The translations under genes were made by a program, and so were the position numbers. Source: Hymenobacter ginkgonis (GTDB taxonomy: Bacteria; Bacteroidota; Bacteroidia; Cytophagales; Hymenobacteraceae). Taken from it: a DNA stretch of 64,000 bases. The notes below the pieces were generated by a model, which did not search any database, was not told the origin of the DNA, and saw only the letters and a program-made list of their open reading frames with translations. The DNA lies in assembly GCF_009755225.1 (NCBI RefSeq), contig NZ_WQKZ01000003.1, positions 62,001-126,000 of the forward strand, in the 5' to 3' direction. This document shows, in pieces, positions 27,733 through 36,327 of this stretch (the first letter of the stretch is position 1; each line of letters opens with the position of its first letter).

Positions 27733-27761
27733 TTTTGCCCTGGCGACGGGTTTTACCTTTG
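27733..27761 (+). promoter_or_regulatory. Bacteroidota-type promoter (-33 and -7)
   Basis: TTTTG (27733-27737) and TACCTTTG (27754-27761) with a 16-base spacer give both elements of a Bacteroidota housekeeping promoter, about 75 bases before the ATG at 27838. Confidence 0.5.
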
Positions 27762-27837
27762 CGGCTGCCCGGCACTCGCTGCCCACTTGCCCTTTGCTCA
27801 CTACTCTTTGTTAACAGCTCGCTGCTAACTACTTCTG

Positions 27838-28428
27838 ATGGCCCGCCCGCACCCTTACCATTTTGCCTATACCATGCTGCCCCAGCTGGTGTGGCGGCGC
27901 CCGGCCGCCGTGCGCCGCGAGCTGAACGACCCCCTACTAGCCCGCGAATTGCTGCTCTACATCTGGGATAAGGCCGCCGAAAGCCTACCCCCCCGCGAGC
28001 GGGTAGCCCCGCGGGGCCTGCACCTGAGCTGGCACACGGTGGCCGGGCGAGCCACAGCGCTTTTGCAGCTACCCGCGCCCCAAGCCACCGGCGAGGCGCA
28101 CTTAGCCGCCATTGTGTACGAGCACGCCGATGACCCCGACGACCAATCGCGCATTCCCGACGACGACGAGCCCGATGAGGACGACCCGGTGCTAGCCGAC
28201 GAAGCCCTACCCCGCTATTTTTTACTGGAGGCAACCCTGGGCCGCAGCCCCGACGAGGCCGGCACCCCCACCATGCTGGGCGAGCTGCGCGGTGAGCACC
28301 ACCGCCACCACGCGCCCGGCCCTCCGGCGGGCCGGCCCGATACCACCGGCCGGTTTTTGCAGGCCCTCGCCGATTTGCTGGGCCCCCTGCCCACCGAGGT
28401 GCCCTACATGCGCATTGTGCGGGGGTAG
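27838..28428 (+). CDS. Hypothetical protein with acidic insert
   Basis: 196 residues, no signal peptide. The first ~95 residues are Arg/Leu-rich with aromatic residues (HPYHFAYTMLPQLVWRR). A strongly acidic run follows at about 98-118, with 14 Asp or Glu in 21 residues (DDPDDQSRIPDDDEPDEDDP). A second globular part contains ALPRYFLLEATLG, and the C-terminus reads EVPYMRIVRG. No domain family is recognised. A good promoter lies upstream, and the gene stands alone between the GT4 and a convergent small exported protein. Confidence 0.6.
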   Translation: MARPHPYHFAYTMLPQLVWRRPAAVRRELNDPLLARELLLYIWDKAAESLPPRERVAPRGLHLSWHTVAGRATALLQLPAPQATGEAHLAAIVYEHADDPDDQSRIPDDDEPDEDDPVLADEALPRYFLLEATLGRSPDEAGTPTMLGELRGEHHRHHAPGPPAGRPDTTGRFLQALADLLGPLPTEVPYMRIVRG

Positions 28429-28452
28429 CGCGCTAGCCCTACCCCCAGCTGG

Positions 28453-28902
28453 CTAGCGCTGCCCAATCACGTTGATGTCGTTGGCCGTTTCGGGGAACGT
28501 AAACCGGCCGCCCACAGCCTTTTTGCCGTTCACGCGGCACTCCCAGGTGTAGCGGCCCGGTGTGGGCTGCGCCGACGTCCCCTTCATGTTCTTAAAATAC
28601 TCGGGTTCGCTGGGCTCGCTCGGAAATAATACGTCTACACCGCTCTCGCCTTTAGGTATCTGCTTGGTTAACATATACTGGGCTTGAGTTTTTTCGTCGG
28701 TCACAAAGAAAGTGGCCTCGTAGCCGCCGAGCGAATTGAATTTATCTAATATCCCAAGCTTAATGTAGGCCGTAGTAGATACCATCCAGGTCTGGGCATG
28801 GGCAGGCTGAGCAAATGCGCTGAAAGTCAGCAGCAAAGCGCTGAAAAGCAACTGCTGCAAGCGTTTCGTAGTGGAGGTAGGAGGAGTAGAAATTGGGTTC
28901 AT
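28453..28902 (-). CDS. Hypothetical exported protein
   Basis: 149 residues with a typical signal peptide: a polar start, LLFSALLLTFSAFAQPAHAQ as hydrophobic core and cleavage site near AHAQ. The mature part contains YEATFFVTDEKTQAQYML and a RYTWECRVNGKKAVGGRFTFP segment that looks like beta-strands of a small Ig-like or lipocalin-like fold. No family is recognised. It probably sits in the periplasm or outside the cell. It is transcribed convergently with the acidic-insert protein. Confidence 0.65.
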   Translation of the reverse strand: MNPISTPPTSTTKRLQQLLFSALLLTFSAFAQPAHAQTWMVSTTAYIKLGILDKFNSLGGYEATFFVTDEKTQAQYMLTKQIPKGESGVDVLFPSEPSEPEYFKNMKGTSAQPTPGRYTWECRVNGKKAVGGRFTFPETANDINVIGQR

Positions 28903-29078
28903 TCGAGAAAAAATAAAAATTGTTTAAGAAGGAAGATGAAGAAACAAAAACTAATTGTTTGGGGAGTTGGCAATCGGTGGTCAAGGTAAGTAAACGGAAC
29001 GATACGACGCAACTCACAAGCGCCACTTACTGTTACTATTGGCTTAATGCCGGTCCGTTATCGGCGCCCGTTTTGTCT

Positions 29079-29414
29079 ATGTTGCGTCGCCAGCAAATGC
29101 GGCAAGCCGCCGCCGAAGCCACCGCCCGCGCCCAGCGCGCCACTGCCACCACGTGCAGCCTTTGCGAGCGCGAAGTGCAGCACACCAGCCGCCACCACCT
29201 AGTGCCCCGCGAGGAAGGTGGCCGCTACGGCGACACCGTAGACCTGTGCCAGCCTTGCCACAGCAGTGTGCACCGTTTCTTAACCAACAAGGAGTTGGCT
29301 CAGCACTATCAGACCGTAGAGGCCTTGCGCACGGCCGAAGAATTGCAGGACTACTTGCGCTGGATTCGGAAAAACAAGGTAGAAAAAATCCGCAACCGAC
29401 GGGGAAGTAATTAA
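29079..29414 (+). CDS. HNH endonuclease family protein
   Basis: 111 residues. A helical, Arg-rich N-terminus precedes the HNH core: CSLCEREV supplies the first Cys pair, SRHHLVPR the catalytic His region, and DLCQPCHSSVHRF the second Cys pair and the terminal His. This is the McrA-like layout of a zinc-structured HNH nuclease. The tail is basic (RWIRKNKVEKIRNRR), suiting DNA binding. ATG 29079 is chosen because the upstream extension has no homology-like pattern. No restriction, phage or toxin gene is adjacent, so its role (repair, defence or remnant) is open. Confidence 0.75.
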   Translation: MLRRQQMRQAAAEATARAQRATATTCSLCEREVQHTSRHHLVPREEGGRYGDTVDLCQPCHSSVHRFLTNKELAQHYQTVEALRTAEELQDYLRWIRKNKVEKIRNRRGSN

Positions 29415-29457
29415 GCATAGCACCCGTCCTGCTGGCCCGCCGAAACAAGCTTAGAAT

Positions 29458-30513
29458 ATGCGAAAATTTGTGCCGTTTGGCGAACTGCGGCGGCAGCCGA
29501 CGATAGTAGTAGACAGCACCGGGCTGGGCGCGGCCCTCACGCTGGCGCACTGGCGCGGGGCCGCTACCCCCCTCCACCTGCGCGACGATACCAGTGCGGG
29601 TTCGTGCCTGCGGGCGCTGCACCAGCCCGCTACCCCCGGCCTAGCGGCCGAGGCGGTAACGGCTAATCACTTTGATATTGACGGCTTTATTGGGGTATGG
29701 GCGCTGCTCAACCCCGAGCTGGCGCTGGCCCACGAAGCACTGCTACGGCTGGTGGCAGCGCTAGGCGATTTTCGGGAAATAGACTGGCAAAACCCCTTGG
29801 CCAACCAAGCCTTGCAGCTGGTGTGCTGGCTGAATGCCGAGGAAAAAGCGCGTTTCTACGAGCCATTTGGCGCGCCTGCCCGCCGCCGGCGCGAAGACGA
29901 GGCTTCGGCCGAAAAATTTGCCTGGTTTCTGCCGCGCTTCGCCGAAGTTTTGCGCCATTCCGAGGCCGGCCGCACCGCTTGGCAGCCCGAATATGCGCGC
30001 GTGCAGCAGGCTGTAGCGGTATTGCAAGGGCCACTTACCCAGCGTGCTAACTACCCAGAGATTGGCCTAGTAGTGGTGCGCACGCCCGCGCCGGTGCCCT
30101 ACTATGCCTTGTTTGGCCCCACCGCGGGCTTCGACTATGTACTGAGTCTATACGACGGCCAGCGCTACGAACTGGAGTGTAAATACACGACCTGGATTGA
30201 CCTCGAAAGCCGGCCTACGCTGCCGCGCCTACCCCTGGCTGCGCTGGCTACTCGCCTCAACGAGCTGGAAAAGAGCAATTACCGCTGGGCAGCCGATGGC
30301 CTCACCGATACCGGGCCGCTGCTGCGGCTGGCCGGCCGGCCGCTCACCAAAGCCGAGCGCTACGCTGACCCCGACGGGCGGCCCATCTACGCCTCTAGTC
30401 TGGCTGCCAGCGCAGTAGAGGCCGAAGTAGTGGCCTACTTACGCCAAGGTTATCTTGGCGTGCAGCCCAAAAAATATTGGACCTGGGCCGAAGTGCGAGG
30501 GGTAGGGCAATGA
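29458..30513 (+). CDS. Conserved hypothetical protein with NHFDIDGF motif (possibly DUF6687)
   Basis: 351 residues, cytosolic. The N-terminal part reads TIVVDSTGLGAALTLAHWRG, and the motif NHFDIDGFIGVWALLNPE lies near residue 66. The His-Asp pattern recalls metal-dependent phosphoesterases, but no catalytic set can be completed. The C-terminal part has FDYVLSLYDGQRYELECKYTTWIDL. From memory this resembles an uncharacterised Bacteroidota family (DUF6687); that assignment is tentative. It begins 43 bases after the HNH gene on the same strand. Confidence 0.6.
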   Translation: MRKFVPFGELRRQPTIVVDSTGLGAALTLAHWRGAATPLHLRDDTSAGSCLRALHQPATPGLAAEAVTANHFDIDGFIGVWALLNPELALAHEALLRLVAALGDFREIDWQNPLANQALQLVCWLNAEEKARFYEPFGAPARRRREDEASAEKFAWFLPRFAEVLRHSEAGRTAWQPEYARVQQAVAVLQGPLTQRANYPEIGLVVVRTPAPVPYYALFGPTAGFDYVLSLYDGQRYELECKYTTWIDLESRPTLPRLPLAALATRLNELEKSNYRWAADGLTDTGPLLRLAGRPLTKAERYADPDGRPIYASSLAASAVEAEVVAYLRQGYLGVQPKKYWTWAEVRGVGQ

Positions 30514-30550
30514 GTAAGTAATAACGTCACCCTTAGTAGGCGGTGTTTTA

Positions 30551-33500
30551 TCACACGGCGCAACTCGTTTCGGTGCCTACCACATCCACAACGCGCACGG
30601 TACTGTTGCCGCCGGCGCCGGGCTGCACCCGAATCTGGGTGCCGATGCGGTCTTTGAGGTCGGCCACGTGCGAAATCACGCCAATCATTTTGCCCGAATG
30701 CTGAAGGCGCTCCAACGCGTCGAGGGCCGTGTTGAGGGCGTCGGGGTCGAGTGTGCCAAAACCTTCGTCGATAAATAGCGACTCGATGCGCGCCTTGTAA
30801 CCCGCCAACTCACTCAGGCCTAAAGCTAAAGCCAGGCTCACCAAAAAGCTTTCGCCCCCCGACAGCGAGGCCATGGGGCGCACGGTGTCGGCCTGGTCGT
30901 GGTCGATAATTTGCAGCTCCAGGTTGCGGTTGGGCGTTTTAAGAATGGTATAGCGCCCCGTAAGTTGCTTGAGGCGCAAGTTGGCCAGCCGCGCTAGGTG
31001 GCTGAGCGTCAGGCCTTGCGCAAACTGGCTGAACTTGTCGCCCCGCGCCGAGCCAATTTGTTCGGCCAGGTCTTTCCAGCGTTCTTCTTCGCGTTGGCGA
31101 TTTAGCAATTCGCGCAGGCCTTCGGCCTGCTGCTGGCGGGCGGCATCGTCCTGGGCCAGTTGGCTGCTGAGCGCGCCGAGCTTCTGCTGCAAAATATCAT
31201 CGGCCGCCGACAGCGCATTCAACTGGGCCGTGAGCTCAGCGGTACTGAGGGGGGTAAGGCCCGCTTCAGCGTGGTGGTGCTGCTCGGTGGTAAGGTCGGC
31301 CAGGCGCCGGGCCGCCGCGGCGCTAGCCGTGAGGTGGTCTTGGCGGCGCTGGTGCAGGCGCTCGGCCTCGGCGGGGGGTAGCAACAAGGCTTGGGCCTCG
31401 GCGGCGCTGGCAAACCCAGCATCCGCCAGCGCCGCTGCTAGTTCGGCGTGGCGCTCGGTGTGAGCCGCGCGGTGCGCTTCCAGCTGAGCTTGGAGCGAAT
31501 CGAGGGTGTTTTGCTTGATAGCTAACTCTTGCTGCTGCCGGGCGTGCTGGCGCTCGGCCAGCTGCACGGCGCTGGCCAGCTGCTCGGTTTGCTGGCGTAG
31601 CTGCTCGGTTTTGGCGGCTGGGTCGGCGCCGGCGTAGTGTGCCAGGCGGGTTGCCTGCTGTTGCTCCAAAGCCTGCTGCTCGGCCGCGATGGTAGCGGTT
31701 GCAGCGGCCAGCTGCACTTGCTGGCGGGCCAGTTCTTCGCCCTGCGTTTTGTGCTGAGTGTTGCGTTCTAGCAATATTTCGCGCCCGGTGGCTAGGGCAG
31801 TGCGCTGGGCTTCGTAGTACGTAGCGCGGTCTTCTAGCGTAGCCAGCACGCCATCGTAGGGCGGCCGGGCAGGCAGCGCCAATTGGTGAGGCCCTAGCAA
31901 ATCCTGCACCGTGCTTTGGTAAATCTCGGCCTGCTCGCGCCAGTGCTCCAGCTCGGCAGCGAGCTTGCTTATTTCCAGATTTGTAACGTCTTGACGTTGC
32001 AAAACGAGCCGGATTTCAGCCTGCGCTGCGGTGGCTGTGGTGCCGGCCGCCAGGTATTTTTCGCGCAGAACAGCCAGCTTTTCATCCAGCGTGGCGAGCT
32101 GGCGGCGGTTGGCCACCGCGGCGGCTTGTTCGGCAGCAGTGGTAGCTAGCAGCGCCCGCACGGCGGCAGGGTCGGCGGGTTGGGGTAGGGTAGGGGTGGC
32201 ACCCGGCAAGGTTAACGCGGCCGCCAACTCGTGTGCCTGGCGGCGCGCGGCTTCGGCCGCGTCGGTGGCTTCTTGGCGCTGTTGCTGGCGCTGGCGCTGC
32301 TCGGTTTGGCGGCGGGTAAGGTCTTGGGCCAAAGTGCGCAGCTCTTCATCAAGGGCCGTGAGCGATTGCTGCTGGGCAGCTACTTGTAGCTCCTGGGCGT
32401 TGGCATCGGCGGCAAAGTCGGCGGCGAACGCGTGTTCCACGGCGCCGCACAGCGGGCAGGGCTGCCCGGCTTGCAGCTGGTGGCGGTGGGTATTGAGGTC
32501 AGCCAGCGCCTGTTGCATGCGCAGCTCGCGCCGGAGGCTGTCGAGCAGCCGCTGCCCGTCGGCGCGCCGGGTTTCGAGGTGGCCAACGCTGGTTTCGGTC
32601 GTTGCTAAAGTCGGCGCGGCCTGCTCTATTTGGGCAGCCAACGCGGTAGCGCGGGCCTGGTGCTCGTGGGCTGCCGTAGCCTGCGGCAATACTTGTTGCA
32701 GGCCCTGCAAGTAGGCCGTGAGGTCGTCGGCGCGCTGGGCTAGCTCGGTGGGGGTAGTGTCGCGCAGCAGCGCATCGCGCTCGGTGCGGCAGGGCTGGCC
32801 TTCGTCCTTAATGGCTTGCTGCTGCGCCAAAGCCTCGGCTTCGAAGCGGCGCTGGCGGCTGAGGTCAGCCACAATGGCCTGCTGGTTTTTAAGCAGCTCG
32901 TGGCGGCGCGCTTCGCGGGTAGCCACTTCCTTCTGCGCCGCTTGCAGGTCGATGATTTCGCGGTTCAGCGCATTAAGCTGGCTCTTCAAATCCACCTCGT
33001 GGCTGTGGGCGATAAGCCAGTTGTCGAGCGTGGTTTGCTGCGCGGCCAAGCCTTGCAGCTCCTTCGCCTGCTGGTGCCAGGCGGCTTGCGCTTGCACGTG
33101 CGCCGCCTGGTTTTGCGTGTGAGTAGCTTGGTTTTTAATTAGTTGCTGCCGCGTGCTGGCAATGGCGGCATCCTGCGTGCGGGCTTCCTCTAATAAAGGC
33201 CGCAGGCGGTTTTCGGTGGCTTGCGCCGCCAGGTGAGCCGTAGTAGCTGCAGCCAAAGTGTTTTCGGCGGTGGCGGTGGCCGCGGCGAGGTGGGGTAGGG
33301 CTTGCTGAAGCTGCGCCAGTTGCTCGGTGCCACTTTCCAAAGCTTGCCGGGCTACCTCCGCTAGCGCGAGGGGGGTAGCCAGCTCCTTGGCATTGGCGCG
33401 CTGGTGGCCGGCCAGCCGGGCAAACTCGGGTTGCAAGGTTTCGTCGGCTTGGCGCAGGGCTGCTACTTCGCGGGCGGTGTCGCGCAGCTGCTTATCGAGC

Positions 33501-34285
33501 TGGTCCAGAATGGTGCGCCAAGTCAGGCACACGTTTAGCTCCTGCTCTTCTTCGTGGTGTTGCTCGGTTTCTTCGTTAAGGGTATCAAGCTGGGCTGCCA
33601 GGTGGTGGCGCTCCTCCTCGGTTAGCAGGCGGGTAGCGTTTAGCCGCTCTTGCAAGAGCTTGGTCTTTAACTCTTCCTCCTTGGCTTTTTCAAATGCCGC
33701 CACCGACAGCCGCGAGTAGATGCCCACGTTGGTCATCTTCTCGAGCAGGGCGCTGCGCTCCTTTTCGGGGGCATGCAAGAAGCGCGCAAATTTGCCCTGG
33801 CTCAGGAGCACAGCTTGCTCAAACTGCCCAAAATCTAGCCCCGATAGCTCGCCCACTTTCGCCGGCACGGCCTCTTTGCCGCTCACGACGGCCTCCCACA
33901 AGGGGCTACGAACCAGCGACATGGCGTCCTGGCCGAGGCCGCCTTTGTCGTCGCCGCGGGTTTTGCGCTTCACTTCCCAGCGCGAGCGGTAGCGCACGCG
34001 GTCGGTGGTGCCGGTGTCGGCGTTGGTTTCGTGCACCTCAAATTCGACCTCCGAAAACGCGTAGGGCGCGTGGCGGCTTACCATTTCGCCCACCTGCCGG
34101 TCGTGGCGCGGCACCCGCCCGTAGAGGCCCACCGCGATGGCGTCGAGCAGCGTGCTTTTGCCCGCGCCCGTAGGCCCCGTGATGGCAAACAACCCCGTGT
34201 CGGCCAGCGGCGACGTGTCGAAACGGATGAGGTAGGGGCCAGGCAGCGAGTTGAGGTTGGCGAAGCGAATGCTAATAATTTTCAT
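30551..34285 (-). CDS. sbcC: Exonuclease SbcCD, subunit C
   Basis: 1244 residues, an SMC/Rad50-type ATPase. The N-terminus has MKIISIRFANLNSL and the Walker A motif in GPTGAGKSTLLDA. Two long Gln/Ala/Leu-rich coiled coils flank a zinc hook, GQPCPLCGAVEH, at about residue 630. The C-terminus has the ABC signature LSGGESFLVSLALALGL and Walker B SLFIDEGFGTLD. With SbcD it cleaves DNA hairpins and double-strand ends. The ATG at 34285 is chosen since MKIISIRF is the conserved start. Unusually, sbcD does not overlap it but lies 2 kb upstream beyond two other genes. Confidence 0.95.
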   Translation of the reverse strand: MKIISIRFANLNSLPGPYLIRFDTSPLADTGLFAITGPTGAGKSTLLDAIAVGLYGRVPRHDRQVGEMVSRHAPYAFSEVEFEVHETNADTGTTDRVRYRSRWEVKRKTRGDDKGGLGQDAMSLVRSPLWEAVVSGKEAVPAKVGELSGLDFGQFEQAVLLSQGKFARFLHAPEKERSALLEKMTNVGIYSRLSVAAFEKAKEEELKTKLLQERLNATRLLTEEERHHLAAQLDTLNEETEQHHEEEQELNVCLTWRTILDQLDKQLRDTAREVAALRQADETLQPEFARLAGHQRANAKELATPLALAEVARQALESGTEQLAQLQQALPHLAAATATAENTLAAATTAHLAAQATENRLRPLLEEARTQDAAIASTRQQLIKNQATHTQNQAAHVQAQAAWHQQAKELQGLAAQQTTLDNWLIAHSHEVDLKSQLNALNREIIDLQAAQKEVATREARRHELLKNQQAIVADLSRQRRFEAEALAQQQAIKDEGQPCRTERDALLRDTTPTELAQRADDLTAYLQGLQQVLPQATAAHEHQARATALAAQIEQAAPTLATTETSVGHLETRRADGQRLLDSLRRELRMQQALADLNTHRHQLQAGQPCPLCGAVEHAFAADFAADANAQELQVAAQQQSLTALDEELRTLAQDLTRRQTEQRQRQQQRQEATDAAEAARRQAHELAAALTLPGATPTLPQPADPAAVRALLATTAAEQAAAVANRRQLATLDEKLAVLREKYLAAGTTATAAQAEIRLVLQRQDVTNLEISKLAAELEHWREQAEIYQSTVQDLLGPHQLALPARPPYDGVLATLEDRATYYEAQRTALATGREILLERNTQHKTQGEELARQQVQLAAATATIAAEQQALEQQQATRLAHYAGADPAAKTEQLRQQTEQLASAVQLAERQHARQQQELAIKQNTLDSLQAQLEAHRAAHTERHAELAAALADAGFASAAEAQALLLPPAEAERLHQRRQDHLTASAAAARRLADLTTEQHHHAEAGLTPLSTAELTAQLNALSAADDILQQKLGALSSQLAQDDAARQQQAEGLRELLNRQREEERWKDLAEQIGSARGDKFSQFAQGLTLSHLARLANLRLKQLTGRYTILKTPNRNLELQIIDHDQADTVRPMASLSGGESFLVSLALALGLSELAGYKARIESLFIDEGFGTLDPDALNTALDALERLQHSGKMIGVISHVADLKDRIGTQIRVQPGAGGNSTVRVVDVVGTETSCAV

Positions 34286-34536
34286 GCGACCGAATTTCCT
34301 GCAATACACCCCGAAGTTACGCCTGCGGTGGGACGAGTAGCACCCTAAAAAAGCAAAGACGAGCCGCTAGGTTCCCCACTGTTGCCTGCCCCGCGGCCAT
34401 GCCCGCCGGCTGCCGCTACAACCTGGCCGTGGCCTGCGCCGTTGAGCAGCCGCGTGCTCGCCCAATGCCCAACCAGCTGGGCTGGCGCGGCAGTGGCTGG
34501 CAGGTAGCCGGTTACCCTCCCTTTTTTAAGAAATAT

Positions 34537-35463
34537 ATGGACATGCACTACATCCGGCGCGGGGCCGGTCAGCCACTATTATTGCTGCACGGAATTGGCA
34601 GCAATTGGCGCTCGTGGCAACTGATTTTGGATGACCTCGCCATTGAGCGCGACGTTATCGCCGTCGATTTGCCTGGTTTTGGCGACACGCCCCCGTTGGC
34701 GGGTCCCGTCAGCATTAGTACGTTGGCCGATGCCGTAACGGCCTTTTTGACCAAGCACGACCTGTTGGGTATCGACGTAGTGGGCAGCTCGATGGGCGCG
34801 CGGCTGGTGCTAGAGCTGGCCCGGCGCGGGGGGGTAGTGGGCACGGTGGTGTCGCTCAACCCCGGTGGATTTTGGCAGGGCCTGGAAATCCCGGTGTTCT
34901 ACCACAGCGTGTCGCTGTCGGTAAAATTGGTGCGCGCCATTCAGCCGGTGCTGCCTGCGCTTGTCGGCAATGTGGTGTCGCGCACGGTATTGATGGCGCA
35001 GTTCTCGGCTCACCCGTGGAAAATACCAGCCCATGTGGTGCTCGACGAGCTGCGTAGCTACAACCACGCACCCTCGTTTGAGGAATTGCTGCGCAGCTTA
35101 GCCTACGGCGAGGTGCAGCAGGGGGCACCGCGAGGCAGTCTTACTGCGCCGCTGGTTATTGGGTGGGGCCGGCAAGACCGGGTGTGCCTACCCCACCAAT
35201 CGAAGTTGGCGCTCGAAAAATTTCCCGATGCCCGCCTCTACTGGTTCGACGATTGCGGCCACCTGCCGCAGTGGGACCAGCCCGCCGAGACTATCCGCCT
35301 GATTTTGGCTGCTACCAGCGGCCAGCCCTTCCGCGATGCGGACATTGCCAAAGCAGCCCCTACCCCCGCCAAAAAGCCCGTGCCCCACCTAGCGGTGGTG
35401 GCTGGCTTGGCAGCCGTAGTAGCGGGTGGCATTTGGCTATTGCGGAATACCAAACGTAAGTGA
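34537..35463 (+). CDS. Alpha/beta hydrolase with C-terminal membrane anchor
   Basis: 308 residues from ATG 34537. The fold shows LLLLHGIGSNWRSW (oxyanion loop), nucleophile Ser in VGSSMGARLVLELA, an acid in WGRQDRVCLP and the catalytic His in FDDCGHLPQWDQP. The last 30 residues form a membrane helix followed by RNTKRK, so the enzyme is probably tail-anchored in the inner membrane with the catalytic part in the cytoplasm. The reading frame stays open 46 codons further upstream, but that part has no family resemblance. The substrate is unknown. It is inserted between sbcC and sbcD on the opposite strand. Confidence 0.82.
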   Translation: MDMHYIRRGAGQPLLLLHGIGSNWRSWQLILDDLAIERDVIAVDLPGFGDTPPLAGPVSISTLADAVTAFLTKHDLLGIDVVGSSMGARLVLELARRGGVVGTVVSLNPGGFWQGLEIPVFYHSVSLSVKLVRAIQPVLPALVGNVVSRTVLMAQFSAHPWKIPAHVVLDELRSYNHAPSFEELLRSLAYGEVQQGAPRGSLTAPLVIGWGRQDRVCLPHQSKLALEKFPDARLYWFDDCGHLPQWDQPAETIRLILAATSGQPFRDADIAKAAPTPAKKPVPHLAVVAGLAAVVAGGIWLLRNTKRK

Positions 35464-35524
35464 TACCCACCGGGAAAGCGCTCTTTCGTAGTTAATTAAC
35501 ACACAAAAAGGTGCCGCTGACTTA

Positions 35525-35582
35525 CCGCCAAAAATCAGGCCCGCTCCCACGCAATGACGGGGGCGGGCCTGATTTTTGGCGG
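35525..35582. terminator. Bidirectional terminator hairpin
   Basis: A perfect 20-bp inverted repeat (35525-35544 and 35563-35582) with AAAAA/TTTTT in the arms lies between the convergent alpha/beta hydrolase and a minus-strand hypothetical gene. Confidence 0.85.
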
Positions 35583-35592
35583 TGGGCTACTG

Positions 35593-36147
35593 CTAATTAG
35601 CTGATGTAGCAGGCGTGGCTGGTGCTGTTGGCGCGGCCGGTGCAGCGGGCTGCTGGCGGCGGGCGTCTTCGGCTAGGTAGAAGGCCATTTCCTGCTGGTA
35701 GGGTTGCAGGTTCCAGCCGGGCCTGGCGCGGGCAACATTCACAGCTGCTTCCTGAATAGCAGTGCGCTGCTCGGGCGAGCAGACCGAGCCGGTAGGGCTG
35801 GCCAGCATGGCGGCGTGGCAGCGCTCCAGCTGGGTTTCGAGGCTGGTAATTTGCTCGGCAGCTTGCTTGGGCAGCTTGTCGGCCGGCGTGCGGTGCATCA
35901 CCAGTTCATTGGGCCCTGCGGGGGCTGCGGCGGCCAGCACGGCGGCTTGCTGGTCGGCGGCAGTCTTGGCGTTGGCAGCTTTAGCGGCTTCTATCTGCGC
36001 GGGCGTGGCTTTGTGCTTGAGGGCCGCGCTCGTGCCAACTCGCACGCCTAACCCAATAAGATTAACTAACGCACCTGCTTGAGCTTTGGCCTCTTGAGCG
36101 GCGCTTATACTGAGTAGAAATCCTAAAGAAAGTACTAATTTTTTCAT
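35593..36147 (-). CDS. Hypothetical exported Ala-rich protein
   Basis: 184 residues with a signal peptide (MKKLVLSLGFLLSISAAQEAKAQ). The mature protein is Ala-rich and helical: a short hydrophobic LVNLIGLGVRVG, then a coiled-coil-like AEQITSLETQLERCHAAML, and one Cys pair that could form a disulfide. The tail is low complexity (Ala, Pro, Thr). No family is recognised. It ends at the hairpin shared with the alpha/beta hydrolase gene. Confidence 0.65.
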   Translation of the reverse strand: MKKLVLSLGFLLSISAAQEAKAQAGALVNLIGLGVRVGTSAALKHKATPAQIEAAKAANAKTAADQQAAVLAAAAPAGPNELVMHRTPADKLPKQAAEQITSLETQLERCHAAMLASPTGSVCSPEQRTAIQEAAVNVARARPGWNLQPYQQEMAFYLAEDARRQQPAAPAAPTAPATPATSAN

Positions 36148-36327
36148 ACTGCGTACTGAATTTTGCGTCTGATTGAGTGTTACATGAAACGTAGCAGCAA
36201 GATATAGGAAAAGAACTGCACCGCTCGCACTCGCATAACCGCGCCCGCCCGTAGCTGATACCCGCCACCCTGGTTGGCGAAGGCTGCGCGCGGGCTTTTT
36301 ATCAAACGCAAAAACGCATGTGCCTAC

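Noticed and set aside
36240-36310. Terminator downstream of sbcD
   Set aside because: G/C-rich pairings exist, but the T-run lies on the wrong side for the minus-strand gene, and no + strand gene ends there.
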